A DNA stretch of 64,000 nucleotides from Pollenia angustigena (lineage: Eukaryota > Arthropoda > Insecta > Diptera > Polleniidae): NCBI GenBank assembly GCA_930367215.1, contig OV884059.1, positions 76,603,393-76,667,392 of the forward strand, read 5' to 3'. Positions 13,444 through 26,500 of the stretch are shown here, one piece after another (within the stretch, counting starts at the first letter, position 1; every line of letters begins with the position of its first letter). Position numbers and translations under genes: made by a program. The notes beneath the pieces are model-generated. The model was not told where the DNA came from. It worked only from the letters and a program-made list of their open reading frames with translations, and ran no database searches.

Positions 13444-14246
13444 CATGGCGATTAAAGTCAAAAGCCATTTAGTATTCTAGGCAGGGCTAAGACAATCATC
13501 GAAATAAAAAAAAGGATTTGGTCTTTAAGGATAAAGTGAACGCATTTTCATCTTTTAGCAGCACCAATCGTGCCGAATGTGTAGCTGATAGTTCATTTTA
13601 GTAAAAAAAATATTTAAGTTAAAAAACCAGAGAGACTGCTATATTCGGACAAATTTTTAATACCTTCCACCGAGATTATTGATATTTCAGGAGTGTGCGT
13701 TATATAGGAAATATAAATTATAAACAAATCTTAAAAAAAAACTGACCTTGCAGTATTGACCAGTGTGCAACGTTTCAAAGCCAAACACTACTCTTTTATT
13801 TATTTTATCTTTTATCTTTTGTACCACATTCATTTACGAACATTAAAATCCTTTTAAATTTTTCTTTAGCCTTGTATCTTTAATGTTAGCTTTTTTTTGT
13901 TGCTGTTGGTTAACTTTTGCAGTTGTATTTAAAAAAAATGTTTTAAATTTTACTTTGCTAAGAAAACATAACTATGAAAGTATTGAACAGCTACATTGGA
14001 ACATCGAGTACCCAAAAATATGTGCAAATAGTTGATACTCTGTACTCACCACGGAAAACTTTGCCATCATTAATATATGCTTATAATAGAAAATTGCAGA
14101 AGAATAAAACAGCAATATTTATTAAAAAAATAGATATAAAGTTTTAAGAAAATGCAAATTCTTTTTGAGATTTAAACATACCATATAATTAGTACATACT
14201 TAAAAGATCTCTTAAATATAATGAGAATCCCAATCTCTTTTCTTAC
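13444..14246. other. 3' flank of the BBOX-like gene
   Basis: Likely 3' UTR and downstream DNA. No convincing polyadenylation signal was chosen among many AATAAA-like words. Near 13630 is the word GAGACTGCTATATTCGG, a dispersed motif also at about 6389, 15420 and 61592. Confidence 0.4.
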
Positions 14247-14565
14247 TTAATTTCCCTTGGCCGCAGACTTTAATACTCTCAACTTTGAATAAATTATATC
14301 CCAGTCAAGATACGCTCCCACAATATAGCGTACATTCTCTTCGGTATCGTCGTAACCCTCACGGCCGTGCAGCAAACGAATGTTATTAAATGTCAGAACA
14401 TCACCAGGTTTTGTCTTAAATGCGTAGGCATCCTTACGGGCGAGACGTACAAATTTCTCATAGGCCTCATACCAGGGTATGACTTTATTCAATTGTACAG
14501 AAAAGTGACTGTCACGTTGAGGAATGCTGTGATTAATACGCGTATAATTGCCTTCATTGTCTAAG
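14247..14565 (-). CDS. BBOX-like gene, exon 5 (C-terminus, distal iron His)
   Basis: 319 nt after a TTTACAG acceptor, ending with TAA. It completes the oxygenase fold: an RINHSIPQRDS segment, PGDVLTFNNIRLLHGR with the distal iron His and nearby basic residues for 2-oxoglutarate, and AYLDWD. It lies 10.9 kb from exon 4 because the intron has filled with mobile DNA. Confidence 0.88.
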
Positions 14566-17500
14566 CTGTAAAGATAAATTGGAAAGTTAAAACTAAATTT
14601 TCTGCGATAACGATTTTTGCGGTATTGATAAAAAAGCTTGTAGGTATTGGTATTAAATTTTTAGTAAACAACCAAGTTATTAAAATTTTTTTTCAACAAA
14701 ATGTTTACGTGATTTGTTAAAATAAATTGCTGGAAATGTCGAATAAATCATTCAAAATGTAATCTTTATTTATTATTTTGTTTATTATGATGCGCTAAAT
14801 TCTCAATTTTTATTCTTTGGTATAAACAGCTAGTTCCTATGCGCATTTCACTTGTTGCCAGTGATCCGGAAACTTTTTTCCAAAGACTTTGGAAAACTAT
14901 AGATATTTACAAATACAACTGTTAATCGAATGAGAATAATAAACACTCACGGACTATTAACCCATTAAGGCCCTGCGTTGCGTTTTCGCAACGTTCACTT
15001 AAACCTCCCCTCAGGCATTTTGTTGTTACATGATATTGTTATAAAGCACAGTGAAATAAAATTTAACTTAATATCTAATCGACCTGTTTTTGGATTTGCA
15101 TCATACATAAGTTTTTTTATAAAAATGTTTAATTTAAATTTTTAATTTTTTCATCTATTCTCAATGAACGTGTTTAGTGTTAGTTATAACAATGTAAGAT
15201 TATTCATTACTTTTTTACCTTCTTGTTCTTTATATAGCAGTTAGATGATTAGTTCTCCTTTCACTGGTCATGAGTTCTGCCTTTTTAAACCTGTTCTATT
15301 TTCACAACTCCAGGAACAATTGACAGAAATTTCCAGCAGGGACTTCAATAGGTACAGTAAGAGAAAATCGAACAAGTAATGTGAAATTATCCTCTCCCAG
15401 GATATTAAAGCAAAACCAGTAAGAGTGCTATATTCTGCTATGACAAATATTTGATACCATCTGTCAGTGGATAGGATATTTTAGGAGTGGGCATTATATT
15501 GAACTTGTGAAATTATGAACCGATCTTTAAGAATGTTCACAGTGTGGTTTCTAGTCATATAAAACTGTGACAGAACAAAATTTATAACAATAGAATTATT
15601 TGTTATGGTTTTAGGCGTACTAAAGTGTTTTTCGAGAGTGGGCTTTATATGGGGCCTATGGTAAATTATGGACCGATTAATTTTCAAATGTGAAAAAAGT
15701 GACGTAGCAGTGCAGCCAAAGTGCCTTGGAGCATATCATAATTAAATTAAAAATAAAATGTAAAAGAATATCTTTTTTAATTTTTTTTTTCCTAAAGACG
15801 TGAATAAAATATTTTAATTTAAAATTTTTAATAATTCGCTTAATTTGTATATAATTAAGGTCCAACGTTGCGTTTTCGCAACGGGGGTTATCTGGGCTCC
15901 CACGTATCCGATTTGCCCAAAATTTAGGTATAAACAATCAAATTGTAAAAGTTTTATCATGATAGCTCAATGGGATCATTTTTTTTTTGAATATAAGGAA
16001 GTATTTTATTATTTCATTAGAAAACTATGTTTAATTAAGTGTTATTTTGCAAAGTGTGTAGCAGTCGTTGCTAAAATTTTTTTGTTTGTTCATTTTTTTA
16101 TCAATGTAAAAAAGAAACATTATAGAACATTAAAATATATTGTTTGTCTACAGTATCACTCTTCTTGAAAATAGTTACAAACGGTATCAAGGGTTGTGTT
16201 CGTCTGCACAAACATTAAAAAAATGGATATCATTCCAGGGTGCGTGAGCCGAACGCTAAATAATGTTCTGTTTATTTTCGAACACTGACTGTAAAACAAA
16301 AAACAAATGCTTCACTAATGTGGAAGTCAAAGGAGAAGCAAGTATAAAAAATACCTCAAAAAATTAAGAGAATAAAAAATGCACGCAGCAGTGAAAGCGT
16401 AAATTAAAATAAATACATACTTTTTTTATTTAAACCCGAGTTTGGGATATCGTCGTTCCGGAGTTATCTTGTCGTTTATCACAAAATCAAAAAAAAAGGA
16501 GATCTATTGATCTGCGCAATCCTCACGACTCGATCTCTAATGAGATATTATGAAGCCATTTTTTGTATATCCACTTTTGCGAAAAATTTAATACGTTATA
16601 ATATCGTATGTAGCATAATTGTGGATATACGACAAAAAACGTATGAAAACTTTCAATTAAAAAAATCTTGCGTTATATTGTTGTATGCGAACAAAGTATA
16701 TAAGGCATGTTACAAAAAATAGACTATTTTATTAATATTACTGTAATTTTAAAATTTTTGGTTTTATGTATATGTAAAGATATTTTCGGACGTAGTACAC
16801 AACGCTTTTTATATTGATGGAACTATTGCTATATTGCCTAAATTCACTTTATTATTAAGCAATTAAAGGCTATATTTTCAGGGCGGTCCAACCATAATGC
16901 ACAATGTTAATTGTGAATAAAACAAAAAGGTTTTTAGAGAATTATCTGAATATTTTTTATTATTATAGAAGGATCTATGACAACTATGTGTGAGATAAAG
17001 TATCGGCCGAATGCTCGTCGTGGCTTCGGTTGCATACCTCTGTCGTACGGTCCATATTTTCAATGGCTCTGAGACATAATTGAGGTTCAATGTAATTAAT
17101 GTGTCAAATTATTTAATCCTTTAGCTCTTGAATTGTTCTTGGCTTATTGACATACACTTTTTATTTTAAATATTACCAAAGAAAGAAGGCCAACGGTGTC
17201 AAATCATATGATCGTGATGGCCAGTTAACATGGCCATTGAATTTCTAGTGCAGAAGAGCCACTGTTCCCTTGGCCGTGTGACACATTCTTTTGGAACTAC
17301 TTATCTCCCACGTCCATATCCTCAATTTCTGGCAAAAAAAATGCTGACCAAAAAAATCAAGATGTGCACAACATGTATTTTAGATTTGAATGCCCATTTT
17401 CGTAAAAGGTTCAGCAATCTTAACGCACTGCTCAATGCTGCACGTCTCCATGAAATATCAAATTAAGTTGGACAAAAACTTGACGTTACGGTGTGGCTCA

Positions 17501-20500
17501 CAGTTAACATCGTACATCGCATTATGGTTAGACCACCCTTAAGTAATAATAAACCTTAAAATTATTCAAACATAAGGAAATTCGATAATATAAAAACTAT
17601 AACTATACGTAAATATATTTGTCACTTGCATAAATTTTCGTTTCGAAAATTATTATAACTTAATTTTCAATATTAGCAATACTCGTGAATGTAGGTTTTT
17701 AATACCTTATTTTGACTTATATCCCACAAACTAAAAAATATATCGCAATAAGTGGCGTATACGACAAAATTGAAAAATTTTTTCGGACGTGATAATGGAT
17801 AAAACTTAAAAATGTTTTTCCATGAGTTTGGATATTTTTACATTAATCGATAAAGAACTTCAAACACAATATCCGACAAAAATATTGGACGACTCTTTTC
17901 ACGTACATTTTTGTGTATACAAATTTGAACCTTAAGATTCGATTTCCCAAAAAAAAAAAAATTTTTTGTGATATACGGCAAGATAACTTCGGCACGACGA
18001 TATGTAAAATAGTTTTCATGTAAAAAACTTTAAGAATATTCAAACAACAATTCTTTTCAAAAATAAATCCTTGTATGCGCACAGTAAATACGACACACAA
18101 GTAAACATCACAAATTCTCTCAGAGTGCACCCGGTAATGTGTTTTTCAATACTAAACTGAAAGGTTTTAAAAGCCACAATTACTGTCTGGAGTGTATTTG
18201 TTTGAATTCTTATATTCTTAAGGCCCAAATACATTGATCAAAATACTCAACAAGCATTGTGGTAGTATTAGTGAAAATTTGTATGTATGTGTCACACCGA
18301 CGATGCTGGATGGAAAATCAAATAATTTAGATATGACGGCGAATATTACGTCAAGCACACGTACACGATGAATTCGCCGGCTGGACAAGCATTTGACAAG
18401 TGTATTTGGGCCTTTATACCCTAACAACACTATTTATCCTCACAACACTATTTAACCCTTATGTGAGTGACAAAAAAAAAACACCTTTAACAGAGTGACA
18501 GGGTAACAGGGTAACACATACAATACATACGAAAGTTTTATATTATAATACAATATATATAAAAGATTAATGCTACCAAATGTAATGTTTTTTCAATGTC
18601 TAACATCAACACTAACCGGGGGATTTCCCTCTGGCTTTGTGATTGATCGACAAATTAATGTACTTGTTACTGCATTCATACATTACAAAGTTCATACATG
18701 AATAAGTTCGGTGAGCACGAGAAGGTAAAGTGTTATACAATGGCTTCTTGTTCTAAAAAGTACGTTTAAATTCGACCGATATAAATGAAATATTAAACGA
18801 ATGTGCGAGTGATGCTAGAGAATTTTTATCAGATGAACATATGCTGAATATTTGCGACATAACATCAGAAGCATCCGATGCAGAAAATAATGTATATATA
18901 GAGGCTAACGAGGATTCATATGATTCTGACGAGAGTGAAGAATTTGAAATAACAACTGAACTCTGTAGAAAGGATGGTACGCGATGGTCCATTAACTGAA
19001 ATGTATTACGGCAACGTAGAGGTCCTGCTTCAGGCCTTAATATAGGAACACCTAAGGATATATTAAAAACTTTATTATCCAAGGAGATGTGCAATATAAT
19101 TTTGCATGAAAGTAATAGAAAGGGAAAACAGTGACTGATAACTATAACAAAATTTAGAATTAAAATATCCAGACGCTTGCAATCGGCCAGAGAAAAAAGT
19201 ATGAGCCATTTTCAGAAAAAGAGCTAGATACTTTCTTGATTTAAGTTATTTTTACGTTTCATTCGAATTGATAATGACCTTACTCGTGCTAAGCGTGCTG
19301 AAACTGCCAAAGCTGCTTGCAATGTGAGATATTTGGACGATGTTGAACGAAAATTTATTTAAATTGTATCAAGTTCATGGAACATTATCCATTACTGGTG
19401 GACAAAAGGATAATTCAGATTTGTCGGTAGTTGCTTTATTTGCAAAACTAATAAAACAAATAGAAAAACTCGAAAAGCATGCGCAAGTTGTTGTATTCCG
19501 ATTTGTAACGAACATTCAATTAACCGTCCTCTGTGTGAAACCTGTTTCCAATGAACTCAGTAAATTATTCATTTTTTGTTTTACTGATTTTTTATATAGT
19601 GAAGTGTTTCTTATTTCTATTTTTTTTTTTTTTGCTTTACTCAAGTCTTTTGCTTGAATAAATAAAAAAACGAAATATACAAAATAACAAAATTTTACAG
19701 ATTGACAAACCAACATGATTTTTAACTCACTTTCATTAAAATAAATCAAAATTATACTAATAAAAAAATGTTATTTAAAATATTTTCATTAAGGTGCCCT
19801 GTCACATCGTTAAGGGTGAGGATTGCAAATTGCCCCACAGCACCCTCTCAAGTTAAGAAACTAAGCTAATGTTTATCCAAATATATCTAAAACACAATAA
19901 TAAGAGTTCTCAAGAGGTTGCACTCCTTCAAGAAACTTGAAACCAAAAAAAAAAAAAAAAACGCAATTAAAGTTTAAAAAGTTACCCGGGTACGCTGTCA
20001 CTCACATAAGGGCTAAATTGTGAATTATGTTGCAATAAAATATTTTTAGTTTGTGGGCATAATGTAAAATTTTAGAGTGACTCATTTACCATGTCCATAT
20101 AAATTCCCCTCCTGAAAATAATTTTAGTATTAACCATTTTTTGGTCATTTTTGGAGACCTATAAACCAATCATGCTGCATTTTAGTATCAAATTTCTCAA
20201 GTCCATTTCAAGTATAACAACTTCGAAAATATTTGGAATCCTTAATAAACAACAATTTTAAATATTTGGAGTTTCAAACACATGAAAACTCCTTAAATTC
20301 AGACTTACAGCTCTTCAGTTCTAGTTTTTTTTTTTTAATTTTATAAAACTTTCGCCCGTAATGAAAAATTTTGCAAGCCATTTTTCAAACCTAAACTCTC
20401 CTGCCAGAACTCGCTTCACTGCCCAAAGTACTTCTTCAGACACATTCACAAGAAATATGACAAGAAAAATAAATGAGTGAATATTTTACAAAACTTAACA

Positions 20501-23500
20501 GGCAGTGTTCTCCTGTAAACGAACTTATTTTTTCTAGGGAATACACTTTAGCATATAAATTGTGGCGGTGCCATCGCCTGCAAACTACTACATTTTTTTT
20601 CCTCACTCAATACACGACTGGTTGTCCTGGGAATTTCCACTAAAGTGGTGTTAAAGTAAATGAAGTGTCAAAGCGATAAAATGTATTGGTATGTGTATCT
20701 CATACTTTTAGCCGGTTTGTGTTCTTCCTCTGGTAGAATGTTAAAATTGGCAAAAAGGAATAAAAGGAAATGAGGAATGTTAAATATTGCAATAAATAAA
20801 TTGAAAATCGATTTTTGTTTTTATTGTTTTCTCAGTTGCATGGGTAACCAAGTGCAACTACGTGAAGGGTTCTTGTTGATTTTTCTGTTTGTTTTGTGTA
20901 GCTTTTATTTTATTTTTTATTTTTGTTATCATGGAGCCGACTTTATTTAAATATTTTGTACTTAAATGCCATATGTTGTTGTTGGTATGTTTTTTTATTG
21001 TCTCTTCTTTTGTTTGGAGCAACTGTGATATCAGTTTAATTCAGAGACAGTGTTTTATGAGCTGCAAAACAATAATCAAATATTTTTTAGTAGTTTTTAA
21101 AAATTTAGTACTTAATTGTAATCTATTAGGTAATTCAAGAAGTGTTCTATCGTGTCATATTGGTTAAAGCAAATACAAGCAATATGACAAATAACACTTT
21201 GTGAATTGCCCATGTATATATATTTGAATTGTAACGTTAATGACTGACTTATTTATCACTGTTCAGCCAAAGCGCCTGAATCTAAAAATTTTAACTTGAG
21301 GCTGGTCTCTTGCCAGATCGATTCAGTAAGACGGGATTTTTAGAAATTCGAATGTTTAGGGGTTTATAATGAATCATTATGAATCGCTAATTAATCTTGC
21401 AACTAAAACGTGTAAATTCGCTAAGTCATAGTCCATTTTATATAACATTTGCTCTAAAAAATTTGCTTTTGATGATGAAAGGGGAAAGACAAAAGGAAAG
21501 GTGGTTTTGTGTCGTGCTCTAGCAGTTTCTGTGAGTTGTGTTGGGTTTCATTGTTTAGACACGAATGATGTATCAAAAGAGAATTAAAGAAAGTTTCTGT
21601 ATCGTTGTTCATTTAACAAATAAGTGGACAGGTGTCTGGTACTTTTTGAAATTTCGGCAGTTTTGGGGAGTAAACAGGTAAAACAAGTATTTTGGAACTT
21701 TGTTTTCACCCCATCTATATTTTGAATCAATAAACATAGAAATACAAATTTTATTAAATTCTTTACTTATCCAAAAGGTACAAATATGTATTTGGTACTT
21801 TTTCGAAATTCAAACGTTTAAGCTGTGATATATACGCAATTTATTCTGGGCTCTCAATACATCATTAAAAATTACAAAATGTTGTTACAAAAATTAAAAA
21901 ATTTGAGCTAAATTGAAAAAAGTACATAACATAATTTATAAGTCTGATTCATCTTTATATCGGCAAGGGCAAAACAGCTAAGAGCACTGTCCTCCTTTAT
22001 TTGCAAACAGATTTGAGCAAAAAAAACACCATTTGCAAGGTCTTTACAGACAGAAGTGCACATTATATATTTTATTTAAATCTGAGGGGGTAAAAAGGAT
22101 AAAAACTGTTAAATTAGCAAACCTTATATCTCCTTAACTAAAACAAGACGGGTATAATCTGTATTTTTGAACTTCTTAGTCACCCAATCTATCTTTTTAA
22201 TTAATAACACATAGAGACTATACCCAATTCGTAGTTTATCGCAAAAAATATGTACAAATAAATATTTGGTACTTTTTCTAAAATCGACCGTTTAAGGGAA
22301 AAAATCCTACCTATTTTTGATACTTTGTTTAACAAAATATTTTTCTTCATATATCGACATATTATACATATATATGAAATTTTTGATACTTTAATGAGGA
22401 GAAAAAAGTATAAAAAATGGGAAATACGGGAAATTAAATTTCTTTCTTTTACTTTTCCGTTCTACATTTTGTACTTCTTGAATTAAAAAAAATATGTGTG
22501 CAGGGCCCTAAGAGAATAAGAACCTATAAGATGAAACATTTTTGTAGTTTTTGATTGGTACTGCTTGAATTTTTGTTTTTTATTACACCTAGAAACATAA
22601 AATTAAACATGGCATTTCTAGAGTGGGTGAAAATCTACAAGAGGGTACTTTTGGTACTTTTTTGTACTTCAAATGGTACTTTTTGAATTCCACTTAGTAT
22701 TTGACTTAGAAATATATAATTAAACATGCAAGGTCCCGAGTGAATGATTATCTTTGAGGGATACTTTTGGTACTTTTTCGTTCATTAGCTGGTACTTTTT
22801 AAGTTTTTATTAATGCTCAACCTAGAAACATAAAATTCATCATACAAAGTCCTGAGTGATTGAGAAACTATTAGAGGAGACTTTTCGGTACTTTTTCATA
22901 TTTTTAATTAGTACTTTTTGATTATTTTATATTATTTATATTATGGTTTGAGTGGAAGATAACATATGGACCAGAGATCAGCAATGAGTAGTGAAAAAGT
23001 GAGTAGAGCTAAATCATGACTCATAAATTCTTGTACTTATACGCACTCATACTTATTCCAATGTGATTCAAACTCATATTCACTCAAAAGTTTTATTTTA
23101 TTCATCGTACTCATATTTACCAACATTTGTAGTGTTTGATTTAGAATCTACTCAAGTCAATGTGTATAGGCGAAGCAAAATGCGAGGCTGCCAGATTTTT
23201 CCCCGAAATAGCAAAGTGACGATTTGGCAATTACAGTTTACTAAAGAACATGTATGAAGTAGACGATTTTTCGGCAAATTTATCTGGCAGCGCTGATTAT
23301 TAAGTTGTGTGTTTTCTCTGTTGTGTTAAAACGGTAAATGGATGAGCTAAATGATTTGAATCATTGTGAGTATTATAAGTATTTTCTTGAAATTATAAAT
23401 CAAGCTGAGGTCATTTATGAGTATGCGTATAATGTCGACGTCGCACTCATAAATATTTCTCTTGTGAGTATGAGTGAATCAGAGTAGTTTAGTTTAAATG

Positions 23501-26500
23501 ATTTCTACGCACTTATACTTACAATTGCATGAGTCAGTATGAGTAGCGAAAAAGCGATTCATTGCTGATCTCTGATATGGACCGGAGGTTGGTCCCTAGT
23601 AGAGTTGTCAATTATTCGCATTTCAACTTTGTTCGAATAATTAAAATAAATGTTTTTGTTCGTTCGAACAGACGATTAAATCTATAAAATTATTCGATTA
23701 ATCGATGAGAATTACGAATAAAAGAATATTTTTCTAAAAAAAAAAATTAAGTATTTTTAATAAGTTACTATGGAAATTCTTCTATTTTCGTCTTTATTTT
23801 TTCTCAAATCCGCTATGATTCTTCTTTTTTTTTTTTTTTGATACGCAAAAATTTTTCATCTTAACTCCATATCGGTTAAGTACTTAAAGGCATCGTTAAA
23901 CCATTAAATTCTTAATAATCCGATATTACTTTTTTGTTGGCAGACCTACCATCTTCAGTTAAACTTCTGCATACAATTTCTGCTATAGAACAGCCGATGT
24001 CTCTCTATGTATTTTTTCATTGGACCGTATTCGGCATTTTTTGGTGTCGTTAGATTATCTTCCACTACATATATATAATTTAAAAAAAGGATAATTCAAT
24101 AATAACATTTTCTACTTTCAGGATATAATTTATATTTCGACGGCTTAATATAAAAAAAGGCCTAGCTCGATTTTTTTGTTTATTTACAGGGGAAGAAAAA
24201 AAGCTTAATAAGTCCGTAAAATTTTAGATAAAAAAAGTAATAATGCAATTTTTAATAAAAATATCCAAAATAAATGTTGTACTACAGCCCCTTAAAAATT
24301 TCAAGATACTTGTGGCATTAGCTGTCAGAATAAACAAAAAAAGCTATTAAAAAAAATCGAGTTAAGCCTTCTTTATATTAAGCCATCGATATGTTAATCA
24401 ACTCTTTATTTTTTAGCTTTTTGTTTATTTCTAGGCTTTTCACCCAAAATTGAAAAAGCCACTTTCTTGAAAAATTTCTCAACTTTTGATTTGAAAAGGA
24501 AGGTAGCTGATACAATTGTTTCTCAGAGATTTGTTCAATAAGAACATTAAATACATTCTTGAAATACTATGAGTACTTAACAGTGTTTTTGCTTAATAAA
24601 CATTGAGATTAATTACAATCAGAGCTATAGCTACAATATTTTTAAGCTTTCCTTCATTTTGTAAAAAATCTCTCAAAATTCTAAGCTTTTATTTAATATA
24701 TTTTTTAATAAAAAAATGGTTCGATTAATCGACATTAATTAATCGATTTATTCGTTATTCGAAAATCGCCATTTTAAAATTATTCGAACAAGAGTTTGGT
24801 TTTGTTGGATCGATTAATCGAATTATTCTTAATCGGTTGACAAATCTAGTCCCTAGCCAAATCGATCCGATGGTATGAAGAAAAAACAAATTCTGGAAAC
24901 ATGTAAATTCATATATATTTATATGTATGTTGGTACGTTTTCTTTATATTTGAATAAATAATTATGATATAATTTCGACCAATGGGCAAACACTAGTACA
25001 AACTATTCTAGGTTTAGAATTTTTAATTATGTTAGCATTCTCGGTTTTAAGGATTTTCCTGAAACAAGTTTTTAACACGCGTTTAGAAAGGGGTTAGTTT
25101 TTTTCTTTCGGGTATATCGAAAAATTTAATTAAAGTTGAACCAAGTAAGTCGTCAAAATTTACTTACCAATTTTGTTTATACTTTAACCGCGAAAATATG
25201 TAGTCCCACTTTTTACCCTACAAAACACTGTTTAAGCTGTAAATCCTTTATACCAATCATAATTAAAAGATTTTTCATACAATTCCAGCTTTAACAAACA
25301 AGAAAAAAAATTATTTAAAATTCCACTTTCTAGCACCATGACAACCTGCCTATGACAATGAATTTGTTAAGCAAATCCTTTAAAATAATATAAATATCAC
25401 ACCAAATATCCATTACATCCTCTCTCAACCTTTCCCATTCTCTTACTTACCATATCACCGGAGCACGCCAAATATTATGGAAATTTGTGTCATCCTCACT
25501 GCCAATGTCATTCCAGTCCACTAATGTTTCTGTCAAAATCTTATAATCCTCCGGGTATTCCTTATTCATTCGATCGGCAATATGGAAGGCATCTACCAGT
25601 AAATTACTGCCACCTTGTGATTTTGATTGCACCATGCAGTGTAAAATATTACAACTCGGTTTGTATTCGTAATAAGGTAAATCAGTGTGCAGTGGCAAAG
25701 GATCCGAAAGATAAGCGACATTTTTTGCACCCGGTTTTGATTGGACAATAAACTCTTCACTTAAGCGGGGGAAAAAACACTTATTAAAATTTATTTGAAT
25801 TTTATTGTCAAATAGTTTTTTTTTTTCTTTTTTTGGTTTTTTAAATTTCTGATTAAATTACCCGTAAGTTGTGCGACGAATGAAACCAACACGTTCAGCT
25901 AATTGTCTTACAACAGTTTTTTCAATGGGTGCATTTTTTATCATAACCACACCAAGTACTGCCAAAGCTTCAAGCCAGTTTTGGAGGGCTAAAAGATTAT
26001 TAAATTTGTATGAGTATAGTTGAATAATGAAAGTTCTAAACAGTAATTTCTTAAATGATTTAAAAAATTCGTTCTTAATTTATATTGTATAATTTACACA
26101 ACATTGATTCAAAAGACTTGCAATACAGGAATTTTATAACTATTTAAATCAGTGTTCGAAAATAAACAGTACATTATTTAGCGTTCGGCTTACACACCCC
26201 ATGACGATATCTATTTTTTTTATAGCAGTTGACGTGATACTGTAGACAAACATTATATTTAAATGTTCTATAGTGTTTCTTTTTTTTACTTAAGAAATTA
26301 AAAAACAAAAAATATTAGGAACGACCGCACCACGAACAGCTTGTGTGTGTATTGTGTATATGGCAGTTCCAGCGAAAAGTCTATTTTAGTAACGTAACGC
26401 CAGACGTAATTTTAATTGTTTCTCAAATAATTTTAAATGTATATTTTACTTTTTTATATTTAGGAGTAAAGCGCAACTAGCTCTACATACAGTAACGTCA

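Larger units (their letters stand above)
14566..25450 (-). other. Intron 4 of the BBOX-like gene, transposon-filled
   Basis: 10885 bp, donor GTAAGT and acceptor TTTACAG. It contains, in plus-strand order, a piggyBac relic with hairpins (14961), a hAT fragment (16100), a mariner relic (16881), a PIF/Harbinger-like MITE (18221), a decayed piggyBac (18456), a satellite-like array (21640) and two hAT elements (22972, 23600). Between them I see only AT-rich sequence. By comparison introns 1 and 3 are 70 and 102 bp. Confidence 0.8.

Noticed and set aside
14367..14564. Plus-strand frame opposite BBOX exon 5
   Set aside because: Antisense shadow of a real exon.
25485..25751. Plus-strand frame opposite BBOX exon 4
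   Set aside because: Antisense shadow of a real exon.
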